Assembly (NCBI GenBank): GCA_023412805.1
Contig: JAEZRM010000030.1
Coordinates: 1 to 37,101 of the forward strand
DNA: 37,101 nt
Direction: 5' to 3'
Origin: Pseudomonadota bacterium
GTDB lineage: Bacteria; Pseudomonadota; Alphaproteobacteria; Rhizobiales; Hyphomicrobiaceae
The position numbers were made by a program, and so were the translations under genes. Below the pieces are notes generated by a model that saw only the letters and a program-made list of their open reading frames with translations, was not told the origin of the DNA and did no database searches. Shown here piece after piece: positions 8,553 through 15,494 of the stretch. Numbering within the stretch: the first letter of the stretch is position 1; every line of letters starts with the position of its first letter.

Positions 8553-9242
8553 ATGGATCAGCACCTCATGAAGAAGACGGCGATGGCCGCCCTGCTGGCA
8601 TTCGCCGGCTTGAGCCTGACTGCCTATTCGCCAGCGGAAGCCGCAGTTCTGGTGCCATCAAAGAATGCCGCTACGAGCGGAGGCGATGCGCTCGTCACTC
8701 ACGTTCGCCGTGGCGGCGGCAGTTACTCCGGAGGCGGCCGTGCCTCGGGCGGCAGCCGCTCGTTCAGCTCCAGTGGGAGTCGCTCCTTCGGATCGGGAGG
8801 CGGCCGCTCATCTGGTAGTGCCGGCCGATCATTCCGCGGCAGCGGCGGCTCTGCCGTCCGCTCGGGCCGATCATCATCCTTCCGCGGCGCCTCGGCAGCT
8901 CGCAGCTCAAATCAGTTCCGTGGCGCACGCTCCAGCCAGACATTTCGCGCCAACCCAGCGCTTCGACGCGACTCCGCTGTCCGCTCGGGTCGCGCTGTTC
9001 ACCGTCGCGGCTACCGGCCGCCCGGTGCCCGGCGCTGGCATCCGCGCCATCACGCGCACCGCAAATGGCATCGCCGCCCCTACTACGGCTACATCATCGG
9101 CGGCGTCACGATCGGCGCGATACTCGCAGCTTCGGCCTACTACGCCTATGCCGATGAGCCACCTGCGGATGGACTTTGCTGGTATTGGGCAGATCCCAGC
9201 GAGACCCGTGGATACTGGGACTACTGCGACGATCCCTACTGA
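8553..9242 (+). CDS. Secreted Ser/Gly/Arg-rich paralogue with the same C-terminal motif
   Basis: This 229-residue protein has a signal peptide (core MKKTAMAALLAFAGLSL) and then about 90 residues dominated by Ser, Gly and Arg (repeats of the type SFSSSGSRSFGSGGGRSSG). A basic His/Arg stretch, a hydrophobic glycine-zipper segment (YIIGGVTIGAILAAS) and an end carrying GLCWYWADP and GYWDYC follow. The last 60 residues clearly match the upstream gene at 8081, so this is a tandem duplication with an inserted low-complexity region. The ATG at 8553 has GGAG 8 bases upstream; an in-frame ATG at 8568 (MKKTAM) is the alternative. The 3' end overlaps the convergent GNAT gene by 7 bp. Function is unknown. 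Confidence 0.82.
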   Translation: MDQHLMKKTAMAALLAFAGLSLTAYSPAEAAVLVPSKNAATSGGDALVTHVRRGGGSYSGGGRASGGSRSFSSSGSRSFGSGGGRSSGSAGRSFRGSGGSAVRSGRSSSFRGASAARSSNQFRGARSSQTFRANPALRRDSAVRSGRAVHRRGYRPPGARRWHPRHHAHRKWHRRPYYGYIIGGVTIGAILAASAYYAYADEPPADGLCWYWADPSETRGYWDYCDDPY

Positions 9243-9787
9243 CGCGGATCGTCCATCGCGAGGTCGCGCCCCATGAACAGAACGGTATTGCCGTCCCAGG
9301 CGACCTCGCGCAAAGCCACGAATCCGCAGCGCTGATAGAAGCTCACATTGCGCGACGTCGCACCGGTGACGATGTGCAGGCCGGGGGCGCGCCGTACTGC
9401 GGCTTTAGCCGCGAAGGCTTCGATCAGCCGTGCGCCAATGCCCCGACTACGCCATTCCGGATCCAGATTGATGTGCAGGTGCGCCGGGTAGCGCATCGTG
9501 AGATCGGCGAGCTCGGCGAAGTAGCTGATGTCGTCGAAGCGATCCGTGGTCGCGGGATCGTCGAGGCTGCCGATCAGATAGCCGGCGATGCTGCCATCCT
9601 CCGTGCGCGCCACGAACGCGCACGCTCGGTCATGGAGGAGATAGCGCCCGAGCCAACGCTCGTGAAACGCTGCCCGCGCCGCGTCGTTCGCGAAAGCTGT
9701 CCGCCCGCTGCCCTGAAAGAATATGCGCTCGACCTCGCGGAGACTCTCTGGAGTTGCATCATCACCCAGCGGCTCGATCCGAACCAT
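9236..9787 (-). CDS. GNAT-family N-acetyltransferase
   Basis: This is a GNAT acetyltransferase of about 183 residues. The acetyl-CoA pyrophosphate-binding motif A is visible as EWRSRGIGARLIEAF (R-x2-G-x-G), followed by the motif B region SFYQRCGFVAL. The N-terminal part (FFQGSGRTAF, FHERWLGRYL) and the motif LHINLDPEWRSRG resemble GNATs related to eukaryotic O-GlcNAcase acetyltransferase-like domains. The substrate is unknown. The ATG at 9787 (MVRIEPLGDD) is chosen because GAGGG precedes it and it begins at the fold; a GTG at 9859 would add 24 poorly structured residues. It is convergent with the secreted-protein gene and divergent from the FAD oxidase. Confidence 0.88.
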   Translation of the reverse strand: MVRIEPLGDDATPESLREVERIFFQGSGRTAFANDAARAAFHERWLGRYLLHDRACAFVARTEDGSIAGYLIGSLDDPATTDRFDDISYFAELADLTMRYPAHLHINLDPEWRSRGIGARLIEAFAAKAAVRRAPGLHIVTGATSRNVSFYQRCGFVALREVAWDGNTVLFMGRDLAMDDPRQ

Positions 9788-9876
9788 GAGGCCCTCACCG
9801 TGCGGTTCCGCCCACTGCGGCAGCGTTCCAGCTTTGCACGCCGAGAGGCTTCTCGCCACCCGGGCAGCATGGTGCT

Positions 9877-10923
9877 ATGCCACCGGAAAACCCTTACGGC
9901 AAAGCGAGCGGACACGTGGCGCGCCTCTCTGCAACCATCGTCGGCGGCGGCATATTCGGGCTCTGGCAGGCTTACGTGCTGGCGCGCCGCGGCCACGAGG
10001 TGACGCTCCACGAGGCCATGACAGAGGCCGAGACGGGCGGCGCGAGCCGGTTCGCCGGCGCCATGCTCGCCCCCTATTGCGAAGCCGAGGGCGCGGAGCC
10101 GATCGTCCAGGAGCTGGGTGTCCGCGGGCTGGCTTTGTGGCGCGCCGCCGTTCCCGACATCGTCATGAACGGTAGTCTCGTCGTGGCGGCCCCCCGCGAC
10201 CAGGGCGAACTCGTCCGTTTCGCGCGCATGACTGAGGGACACTGCACAGTCGATGCGGCCACAGTCGACACCCTCGAACCGGATCTTGCGGGCCGTTTCG
10301 GTCGCGCGCTTTGGTACCCCGACGAAGGCCATATGGAACCGCGGCGCGTTCTGACCTTTCTCGTGGGGGAAATTCGCCGCCTCGGCGGCACGCTGCGCTT
10401 CGGTTCGGCCGTTCCGGCACCCGTCTGGCGCGCTGCGAGCGATGGCGGGGTGGTGATCGATTGCCGCGGTCTTGCCGCGCGTGAGGACCTGCCTGAACTG
10501 CGCGGCGTGCGCGGCGAGATGGCTGTTCTGCGTAGCCGCGAAGTTCGCCTCTCGCGACCCGTACGCCTTCTGCATCCGCGTTTCGGGCTCTATGTCGTGC
10601 CCTGGAGCGATGATCGTTACATGGTCGGCGCCACGGTGATCGAGCGCGACGATGCGGGTCCTGTTACAGTGCGCTCGGCCCTCGATCTGTTCGGCACGGC
10701 CTATGCCCTGCACTCCGGATTTGGTGAAGCTGAAATTCTCGAACTTTCGTCGGGCGTGCGTCCGGCATTTCCCGACAATGTGCCCCGCATTGTGGCCAGA
10801 GGCCGCCGCCTGATCGTCAACGGCGCTTTCCGTCATGGCTATCTGCTGGCACCTGTCATGGCCGAGATCGCCGCCGCCTATCTCGAAACCGGTGTCCTCC
10901 ACCCGATCCTCCACGTGGAGTGA
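9877..10923 (+). CDS. FAD-dependent amino-acid/amine oxidase (DAO family, glycine-oxidase-like)
   Basis: This 348-residue flavoprotein has an N-terminal Rossmann FAD motif TIVGGGIFGLWQAYVLARRG (GxGxxG, residues about 20-40). The DAO-family blocks SRFAGAMLAPYCE and VRGEMAVL, plus a C-terminal FAD-closing segment with GAFRHGYLLAP, are also visible. The size and the SRFAGAMLAP block resemble glycine oxidase ThiO, which makes the iminoglycine used for thiazole synthesis, but no other thiamine gene is adjacent, so no symbol is given. The start at ATG 9877 lacks a good ribosome site; a GTG at 9916 is possible. The FAH-family gene follows after 30 bp, suggesting an operon. Confidence 0.88.
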   Translation: MPPENPYGKASGHVARLSATIVGGGIFGLWQAYVLARRGHEVTLHEAMTEAETGGASRFAGAMLAPYCEAEGAEPIVQELGVRGLALWRAAVPDIVMNGSLVVAAPRDQGELVRFARMTEGHCTVDAATVDTLEPDLAGRFGRALWYPDEGHMEPRRVLTFLVGEIRRLGGTLRFGSAVPAPVWRAASDGGVVIDCRGLAAREDLPELRGVRGEMAVLRSREVRLSRPVRLLHPRFGLYVVPWSDDRYMVGATVIERDDAGPVTVRSALDLFGTAYALHSGFGEAEILELSSGVRPAFPDNVPRIVARGRRLIVNGAFRHGYLLAPVMAEIAAAYLETGVLHPILHVE

Positions 10924-10953
10924 CACACCGGCACGATCGCACAGGAGAGCCTC

Positions 10954-12000
10954 ATGAAGCTCGCGACACTGCGCAATGGCACGCGTGACGGCGAACTTGT
11001 GATCGTCTCGCGCGATCTCACGAAGGCTGTACGGACGGCTGATACGATCGCCGGCCTTGGCACCATGCAGCAGCTCCTCGACGACTGGGACACCTACGCC
11101 CTCGCTACCGAGCGCATATCAGCCGAGCTCGATGCCGTATCGGAGAACAACGGCGCACAGCGCCTGCCCATCATGGCCTTCGAGGCGCGTCATGCCATGG
11201 CGCCGCTGCCGCGCGCCTATCAATGGGCGGATGGATCGGCCTACATCAATCACGTAGAACTCGCCCGCAAAGCACGTGGCGCCGAGATGCCGGCAAGCTT
11301 CCATACCGACCCGCTCATGTATCAGGGCTGCTCGGATGTCTTCATCGGTGCCATGGAGCCGGTGCCGGTCGCGGATGAGGCCTCAGGCATCGATCTCGAA
11401 GGCGAACTCGCCGTGATCGTCGGCGATACGCCCATGGGCACCACGCCGGACGAAGCCCTCGAGCATGTGCGCCTCATCACCCTCGTCAACGACATCTCGC
11501 TGCGCAATCTCATTCCGAACGAGATTGCCAAGGGTTTCGGGTTCTTCCACGGTAAGCCGGCCTCTTCGTTCGCACCCGTCGCCGTCACGCCCGACGAGCT
11601 CGGCACGGCATGGCGCGACGGCAAGGTCCATCTTCCGATGCTGGCGAGCATCAACGGCCGGCTGATCGGCCGCCCCAATGCCGGGCTGGAGATGACCTTC
11701 TCGTTTGCGGATCTGATCGCGCACGCCGCCAAGACGCGCCGCCTCGGCGCCGGTACGATCATCGGCTCGGGCACTGTCTCCAACAAGCTCGATGGCGGCC
11801 CCGGCAAGCCCGTCGACGAAGGTGGTGCGGGCTACACCTGCCTAGCTGAAGTCCGCGTCGTCGAAACGCTCCTGACGGGCGCGCCCAAGACGCCGTTCCT
11901 TCGTTTTGGGGATCGCATGAAGCTCGAAATGCGCGACGCGGCAGGCGCCAGCATCTTCGGCGCCATAGATCAGGTGATCGTGCGGTATGAGGGGGGCTGA
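10954..12000 (+). CDS. Fumarylacetoacetate hydrolase-family protein
   Basis: This 348-residue protein has the FAH catalytic fold. The metal ligands appear as Glu149 and Glu151 (DLEGELAVIVGD) and Asp180 (NDISLRNL), and the C-terminal block GAGTIIGSGTVSNK is typical. FAH members cleave C-C bonds in beta-diketones or decarboxylate oxaloacetate-like acids with Mg2+. Length and N-terminus fit the bacterial two-domain FAH proteins often labelled fumarylacetoacetase, but homogentisate-pathway genes are absent here, so the substrate is open. AGGAGAG precedes the ATG, and the gene follows the FAD oxidase by 30 bp. The two may act on the same compound. Confidence 0.94.
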   Translation: MKLATLRNGTRDGELVIVSRDLTKAVRTADTIAGLGTMQQLLDDWDTYALATERISAELDAVSENNGAQRLPIMAFEARHAMAPLPRAYQWADGSAYINHVELARKARGAEMPASFHTDPLMYQGCSDVFIGAMEPVPVADEASGIDLEGELAVIVGDTPMGTTPDEALEHVRLITLVNDISLRNLIPNEIAKGFGFFHGKPASSFAPVAVTPDELGTAWRDGKVHLPMLASINGRLIGRPNAGLEMTFSFADLIAHAAKTRRLGAGTIIGSGTVSNKLDGGPGKPVDEGGAGYTCLAEVRVVETLLTGAPKTPFLRFGDRMKLEMRDAAGASIFGAIDQVIVRYEGG

Positions 12001-12148
12001 ACGGCCTCGAATTCCATGGCTTTGGCAGGGCTGATCTGCCTCCCGGGCCCGACTGCCCCATTGGCTCGACCGCCACCCCTCAGTATGCTCAGTACGAGAT
12101 AGCCGGACCGCTTCCGGACTTCAGAAATTCGACGACAGGAGGAAATCA

Positions 12149-12652
12149 ATGTCCTACACGCTCGAAGCGCTCGCGAACGACATCCGCTCGACGCTCAAGT
12201 CGGGCGCCATATCCGAGACCGGCCCCAAAGTCGTCGGCCTCGTCGAGAAGGCGCTCAAGGACCAGGACTTCATCAAGACCAATCTCGGACGCCCGAACAT
12301 GAAGACCCGCGAAGTCATCTTCGAGGATCCCGAGACAGGCTTCTGCGTCTGTGCGCATACGTATGAGGGCGCCGCGACCTCGCCCGCTCATGACCATGGC
12401 CCGAGCTGGGCCATCTACGGCCAGGCCGAAGGCGTCACCGAGATGACCGACTGGAAGATCATCAAGAAGGGTTCGGGCGAGGATCCCTCCCTCGTCGAAG
12501 CCGTCCGGACGTACAAGCTCGAGCCGGGTATGGCCAAGTTCTACGACGTTGGCGCCGTCCACTCGCCGAAGCGCGATGCTGCGACGAAGCTCATCCGCGT
12601 CGAGGGCAAGAACCTCGACACCGTGAAGCGTTCAAACATCAAAGCTGCCTGA
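12149..12652 (+). CDS. Cupin of cysteine-dioxygenase type
   Basis: This 167-residue cupin has a first metal motif SPAHDHGPSWAIYG with His81 and His83 and a second at His138 (GAVHSP). The three-His pattern matches cysteine dioxygenase and 3-mercaptopropionate dioxygenase-like proteins, which use Fe(II) and O2 on thiols. The length is slightly short for CDO. A perfect AGGAGGAAATCA precedes the ATG. It lies 148 bp after the FAH-family gene, with its own likely promoter region between. Thiol dioxygenase activity is inferred from metal-ligand spacing; a non-enzymatic or isomerase cupin cannot be excluded. Confidence 0.85.
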   Translation: MSYTLEALANDIRSTLKSGAISETGPKVVGLVEKALKDQDFIKTNLGRPNMKTREVIFEDPETGFCVCAHTYEGAATSPAHDHGPSWAIYGQAEGVTEMTDWKIIKKGSGEDPSLVEAVRTYKLEPGMAKFYDVGAVHSPKRDAATKLIRVEGKNLDTVKRSNIKAA

Positions 12653-12716
12653 CGCTCGGAACGTCTCTAGCGGCGGGCAGACACCACGAACGGTTGGATG
12701 CCACCAACTAAGTACA

Positions 12717-12741
12717 TTCCCCAGGGTTGCCCCCTGGGGAA
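12717..12741 (+). terminator. Terminator-like hairpin after the cupin gene
   Basis: TTCCCCAGGG (12717-12726) and CCCTGGGGAA (12732-12741) form a perfect 10-bp stem with a 5-base loop, 65 bases after the cupin stop. Only a short ATTGT follows, so the U-tract is poor. Confidence 0.5.
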
Positions 12742-12749
12742 ATTGTAGG

Positions 12750-12826
12750 CTAAAGCGTCGGACCTTAAATGCGACCAGCACCCACGCCGATCTCGAAGTC
12801 GCATTTAAGGTCTAAAGACGCTTTAG
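12750..12826. repeat. Palindromic intergenic element, copy 1
   Basis: This 77-bp nested inverted repeat has outer arms CTAAAGCGTC (12750-12759) and GACGCTTTAG (12817-12826), a perfect 10-bp match. The inner arms ACCTTAAATGCGAC (12762-12775) and GTCGCATTTAAGGT (12798-12811) are a perfect 14-bp match. The terminal loop is 22 bases. The outer CTAAAGC/GCTTTAG ends recur in the next element. It resembles the non-autonomous hairpin repeats of Rhizobiales genomes; it encodes no protein. Confidence 0.85.
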
Positions 12827-12838
12827 TGCCATAGTATG

Positions 12839-12914
12839 CTAAAGCAACTTTGGGCTTGAAAATCACTCCTCGCCTAGCCACGAACTGAGGTGATTTTCTA
12901 GTCCGTTGCTTTAG
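12839..12914. repeat. Palindromic intergenic element, copy 2
   Basis: This 76-bp nested inverted repeat lies 12 bases after copy 1. Outer arms are CTAAAGCAAC (12839-12848) and GTTGCTTTAG (12905-12914); inner arms are GAAAATCAC (12858-12866) and GTGATTTTC (12890-12898). Ends and total length match copy 1, but the inner sequence differs while pairing is kept. Confidence 0.85.
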
Positions 12915-12950
12915 TACGAAAGTTCAAATTCGCGCCCTGGGGAGGAAGCG

Positions 12951-13058
12951 ATGCAAGAGAAGGGAGCCGCGCCCGATGGCTGGGATGCGGCGGGGCGGAG
13001 CCTAGCTCGCGACCGAGGGTCCACATCTGACGGAAGGAGCGGCGCGGCATGCGCTTGA
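12951..13058 (+). CDS. Possible 35-residue leader peptide before the antiporter operon
   Basis: A short open frame begins MQEKGAAPDGWDAAG at ATG 12951, preceded by a strong GGGGAGGAAGCG, and ends at TGA 13056-13058, overlapping the first 10 bases of mrpE in another frame. The ribosome site and overlap suggest a translationally coupled leader. The sequence matches no family I know, and a chance ORF in GC-rich DNA is quite possible. Confidence 0.3.
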   Translation: MQEKGAAPDGWDAAGRSLARDRGSTSDGRSGAACA

Positions 13059-13522
13059 TCTCCTTCGGCACCATCCTCTTTCTCTTCTGGCTGGCCCTTT
13101 CCGGCTACTTCAAGCCTTTCCTTCTCGGTGGCGGCATTGTCTGCACCCTCTTCGTGCTCTACGCCGCGCGCCGCATGAAGCTCATGGATAGCGAAAGCTA
13201 TCCCGCCCACCTGTTTTCTGCCGCATTGACCTACTGGCCCTGGTTGCTTTGGGAGATCGTCAAGGCGGGCTGGGCCGTGACCAAGGCTGTGCTGCGCCCC
13301 AAGCTCGACATTTCGCCGACAATGACGCGCGTCGCCGCCTCGCAGGTGACGCCTGCCTGCATCGCCACATACAGCAACTCCATAACGCTCACGCCCGGCA
13401 CCATCACCACGCGCGTCGACGGAAACATCCTCACGATCCACGCGCTCGAGCGCGGTGGTGCCATCGATCTCGAGGAAGGCGGCATGGACGCGCGCGTCAC
13501 GCAATTCGAGAGAGGCCGCTGA
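13049..13522 (+). CDS. mrpE: Mrp-type cation/H+ antiporter subunit E (MbhA-like)
   Basis: This 157-residue membrane protein is MrpE/MnhE. Hydrophobic segments at about 1-40 and 55-75 precede a soluble C-terminal domain with the family hallmark YSNSITLTPGT near 112. MrpE is a structural subunit needed for assembly and activity of the Mrp Na+/H+ antiporter in the inner membrane. GAAGGAG lies 9 bases before the ATG. It is the first gene of a ten-gene run in which nearly every junction overlaps, so the cluster is one transcription unit. The next gene starts on its stop codon (TGATG). Confidence 0.95.
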   Translation: MRLISFGTILFLFWLALSGYFKPFLLGGGIVCTLFVLYAARRMKLMDSESYPAHLFSAALTYWPWLLWEIVKAGWAVTKAVLRPKLDISPTMTRVAASQVTPACIATYSNSITLTPGTITTRVDGNILTIHALERGGAIDLEEGGMDARVTQFERGR

Positions 13523-13800
13523 TGTTCACCGTCGCAGCGCTGGCCGTGATCGCAGCGATCGTACTCGCCGTGGTGCGCGTGCTCCGCGGACCGACGCTCT
13601 TCGATCGCGTGTTGGCCGCGAACTCGGTCGGCACGCTGGCCATCATCTTCCTTGCGGTGCTCGGCTTCCTCAATGGCCGCCCCGAGTGGCTCGATATCGC
13701 GCTCGTCTACGGCGTGCTCAACCTCATCGGCACGATCGCGATCCTGAAATTCTTCCGCCACGGCGATCTCGCCCACGATGCCCGGGAGGATGACGTGTGA
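13522..13800 (+). CDS. mrpF: Mrp-type antiporter subunit F (MbhB-like)
   Basis: This 92-residue protein has three transmembrane segments (about 1-20, 34-52, 58-78). The family signature around VLRGPTLFDRVLAANSVGT and the ALVYGVLNLIGTIAILKF segment identify MrpF/MnhF. The ATG overlaps the mrpE stop by one base (TGATG), indicating translational coupling. It forms part of the membrane base that links the E and G subunits in Mrp complexes. Confidence 0.95.
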   Translation: MFTVAALAVIAAIVLAVVRVLRGPTLFDRVLAANSVGTLAIIFLAVLGFLNGRPEWLDIALVYGVLNLIGTIAILKFFRHGDLAHDAREDDV

Positions 13801-14165
13801 TCCTTATCGACGCCGCGAGCTGGCTGCTCATCCTCGCTGGGTGCTTTTTCATTCTCACCGGCGCCTTCGGGATGCTCCGCCTTCCCGATCTCTACACCCG
13901 CATGCACTCGGCGAGCCTCATCGAGACGCTTGGTGCAGGCTTGCTGTTCGCCGGTCTCATGCTGCAGGCCGGCTTCACGCAGACGACGATCAAGCTGTTC
14001 TTCATCCTCCTCCTCTTCTTTCTGACGGGTCCTGTGATCACCCACGCGCTCGCTCAGGCCGCGCTCGAATTCGGCATCAAGCCGAAGCTTACCGAAGATC
14101 GCCGCGGGCGGCTTGACGACGACGGCAAGGCGCCTGCCTCCGACAACGAAGGGAGGCCGTCATAG
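13797..14165 (+). CDS. mrpG: Mrp-type antiporter subunit G (MbhC-like)
   Basis: This 122-residue protein is MrpG/MnhG. Three hydrophobic helices carry the hallmark GAFGMLRLPDLYTRMHSAS near residues 21-39. The start is a GTG that overlaps the mrpF stop (GTGA). The polar C-terminal tail after residue 92 is longer than needed for the fold. The gene ends in TAG at 14163-14165, and the next gene appears to start inside that junction. Confidence 0.95.
   Translation: MILIDAASWLLILAGCFFILTGAFGMLRLPDLYTRMHSASLIETLGAGLLFAGLMLQAGFTQTTIKLFFILLLFFLTGPVITHALAQAALEFGIKPKLTEDRRGRLDDDGKAPASDNEGRPS
14151..14156 (+). promoter_or_regulatory. Ribosome site pointing to an ATA start
   Basis: GGGAGG lies 5 bases before ATA 14162. 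No ATG or GTG is correctly placed there; the nearest canonical in-frame start, GTG 14201, has no ribosome site. This site is the main reason for placing the next gene's start at 14162. Confidence 0.45.
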
Positions 14166-14716
14166 ACAGCTTCTTCAATGCGGTTTTTCTCACGCTCCTG
14201 GTGATCGTGACGCTCGCCATCGTGCGGATGCGCAGCCTGTTCGGTGTCGTTGCGCTTTCCGGCGTCTACAGCTTTCTCATGGCGAGCGTCATGATGGTCT
14301 ACGATGCTGCCGACGTCGCCATGACCGAGGCGGCTGTCGGTGCGGGCGTATCGACGGTGCTGTTTCTGTGCGCGCTGCACCTCACGAAGGCGCGCGAGTA
14401 TCCGCAGCAGAGGCCGGCTGCGCTCCCTCTTATCGTCGCCATCGGCGTTGGCGCCGCCCTCATCTGGGCGACGTATGACCTCCCGGCCTTTGGAATTGCC
14501 GATGCGCCGATCCACCAGCACGTCGCGCCCCACTATCTCCAGAACGCCATCAAGGAAACGCAGGTTGCGAACGTCGTTTCGGCGGTCCTCGCCGACTACC
14601 GCAGCTTCGATACCTTCGGTGAGGTGATCGTCGTCTTTACTGCTGGCATCGGCGTGATGCTCCTGCTCAAAGGCCGCCGAACACGCGGGGATGGCGGTGG
14701 GGGAGGCGCGTCATGA
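14162..14716 (+). CDS. MbhD/MbhE-like subunit (free-standing C-terminal part of MrpA)
   Basis: This protein of about 184 residues matches the DUF4040/MbhD region, with the block MTEAAVGAGVSTVLFL and preceding AIVRMRSLFGVVALSGVYS, fused to an MbhE-like end with YRSFDTFGEVIVVFTAGIGV. In canonical Mrp systems these parts form the C-terminus of MrpA; in archaeal MBH they are separate MbhD and MbhE. Here they form one protein without the NuoL-like half of MrpA. The start is uncertain: ATA 14162 keeps a full first helix and follows GGGAGG, whereas GTG 14201 would remove half of that helix. It overlaps the mrpB start by 4 bases. The subunit is expected to line the cation path. Confidence 0.87.
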   Translation: MDSFFNAVFLTLLVIVTLAIVRMRSLFGVVALSGVYSFLMASVMMVYDAADVAMTEAAVGAGVSTVLFLCALHLTKAREYPQQRPAALPLIVAIGVGAALIWATYDLPAFGIADAPIHQHVAPHYLQNAIKETQVANVVSAVLADYRSFDTFGEVIVVFTAGIGVMLLLKGRRTRGDGGGGGAS

Positions 14717-15129
14717 GACTCGATGTCGTCCTGCGCGTCGGCGTCAAGCTGATCATCCCATTCATGCTGATTTTCGGTCTCTACGTTCAGCTACACGGTG
14801 ACTATGGACCGGGGGGCGGGTTCCAAGCAGGCGTGATCGTGGCAGGCGCGGTGATCGTCTATGCCCTGATCTTCGGAAACGCCGAGGCCCAGCGCGTGCT
14901 GCCCCGCAGAGTCGTAGAATTTCTGGTGCCCCTCGGCGTTCTCATCTACGCGGCGACGGGCGTCGTCGGACTGCTTCACGGCCAGAATTTTCTCGACTAC
15001 TCGGTGCTGGCTGCTCATGCGCCGGCAGGTCGCGAGCGTGGCATCCTGCTCGTCGAGGCGGGTGTGCTCGTGACGGTTGCCTCGACGATGGTCGCCCTGT
15101 TCTACGCCTTTACGGAGCGGGGCCGCTGA
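14713..15129 (+). CDS. mrpB: Mrp-type antiporter subunit B (MbhF-like)
   Basis: This 138-residue membrane protein carries the MnhB domain. The hallmark HGDYGPGGGFQAGVIVAGA (about 28-46) follows the first helix, and three further hydrophobic segments end in a short polar tail. The ATG overlaps the upstream stop (ATGA), and its own stop overlaps the mrpC start (TGATG). The position after the MbhD/E-like subunit and before C and D follows archaeal mbh order. Confidence 0.95.
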   Translation: MRLDVVLRVGVKLIIPFMLIFGLYVQLHGDYGPGGGFQAGVIVAGAVIVYALIFGNAEAQRVLPRRVVEFLVPLGVLIYAATGVVGLLHGQNFLDYSVLAAHAPAGRERGILLVEAGVLVTVASTMVALFYAFTERGR

Positions 15130-15494
15130 TGGAGTTCATGAAGAACTTTTTCGACCACTACAATTACGTTGCCACGATCGTGCTCATGGTGACCGGCCTC
15201 TACATCGTCATTGCCCGCGGCAACATGATCAAGAAGCTTGTCGGGCTGATGCTCTTCCAGACTTCGGTCTATCTGCTCTACATCGCGCCGGGAAAGATCA
15301 TTGGTGGCACGCCGCCGGTGCTCGACGCGAAATTCACCGTCTACTCGAATCCGCTGCCGCACGTGCTGATCCTGACGGCCATCGTCGTCGGCGTCGCGAC
15401 GATCGCGCTCGGCCTTGCGCTCGTCGCACGCATTCACGAGGCGTACGGCACGATCGAGGAAGACGAGATTTTTGCGCGGGAAGAGCAGGAATGA
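15129..15494 (+). CDS. mrpC: Mrp-type antiporter subunit C (NuoK-like, MbhG-like)
   Basis: This 121-residue protein with three transmembrane helices is homologous to NuoK/MrpC. The signature GLYIVIARGNMIKKLVGLML is near residues 22-41, and an acidic tail (EEDEIFAREEQE) ends the protein. NuoK-type subunits carry part of the proton path next to the antiporter-like subunits. Its stop overlaps the next ATG (ATGA). Confidence 0.95.
   Translation: MEFMKNFFDHYNYVATIVLMVTGLYIVIARGNMIKKLVGLMLFQTSVYLLYIAPGKIIGGTPPVLDAKFTVYSNPLPHVLILTAIVVGVATIALGLALVARIHEAYGTIEEDEIFAREEQE

Noticed and set aside
9877..10923. Naming the FAD oxidase thiO
   Set aside because: The sequence is glycine-oxidase-like, but no thiS, thiG, thiE or thiC lies next to it.
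15077..15490. Upstream extension of antiporter subunit 1
   Set aside because: The frame is open through mrpC but the sequence there is Arg/His-rich out-of-frame translation; the ATG at 15491 with an ATGA overlap is the real start.
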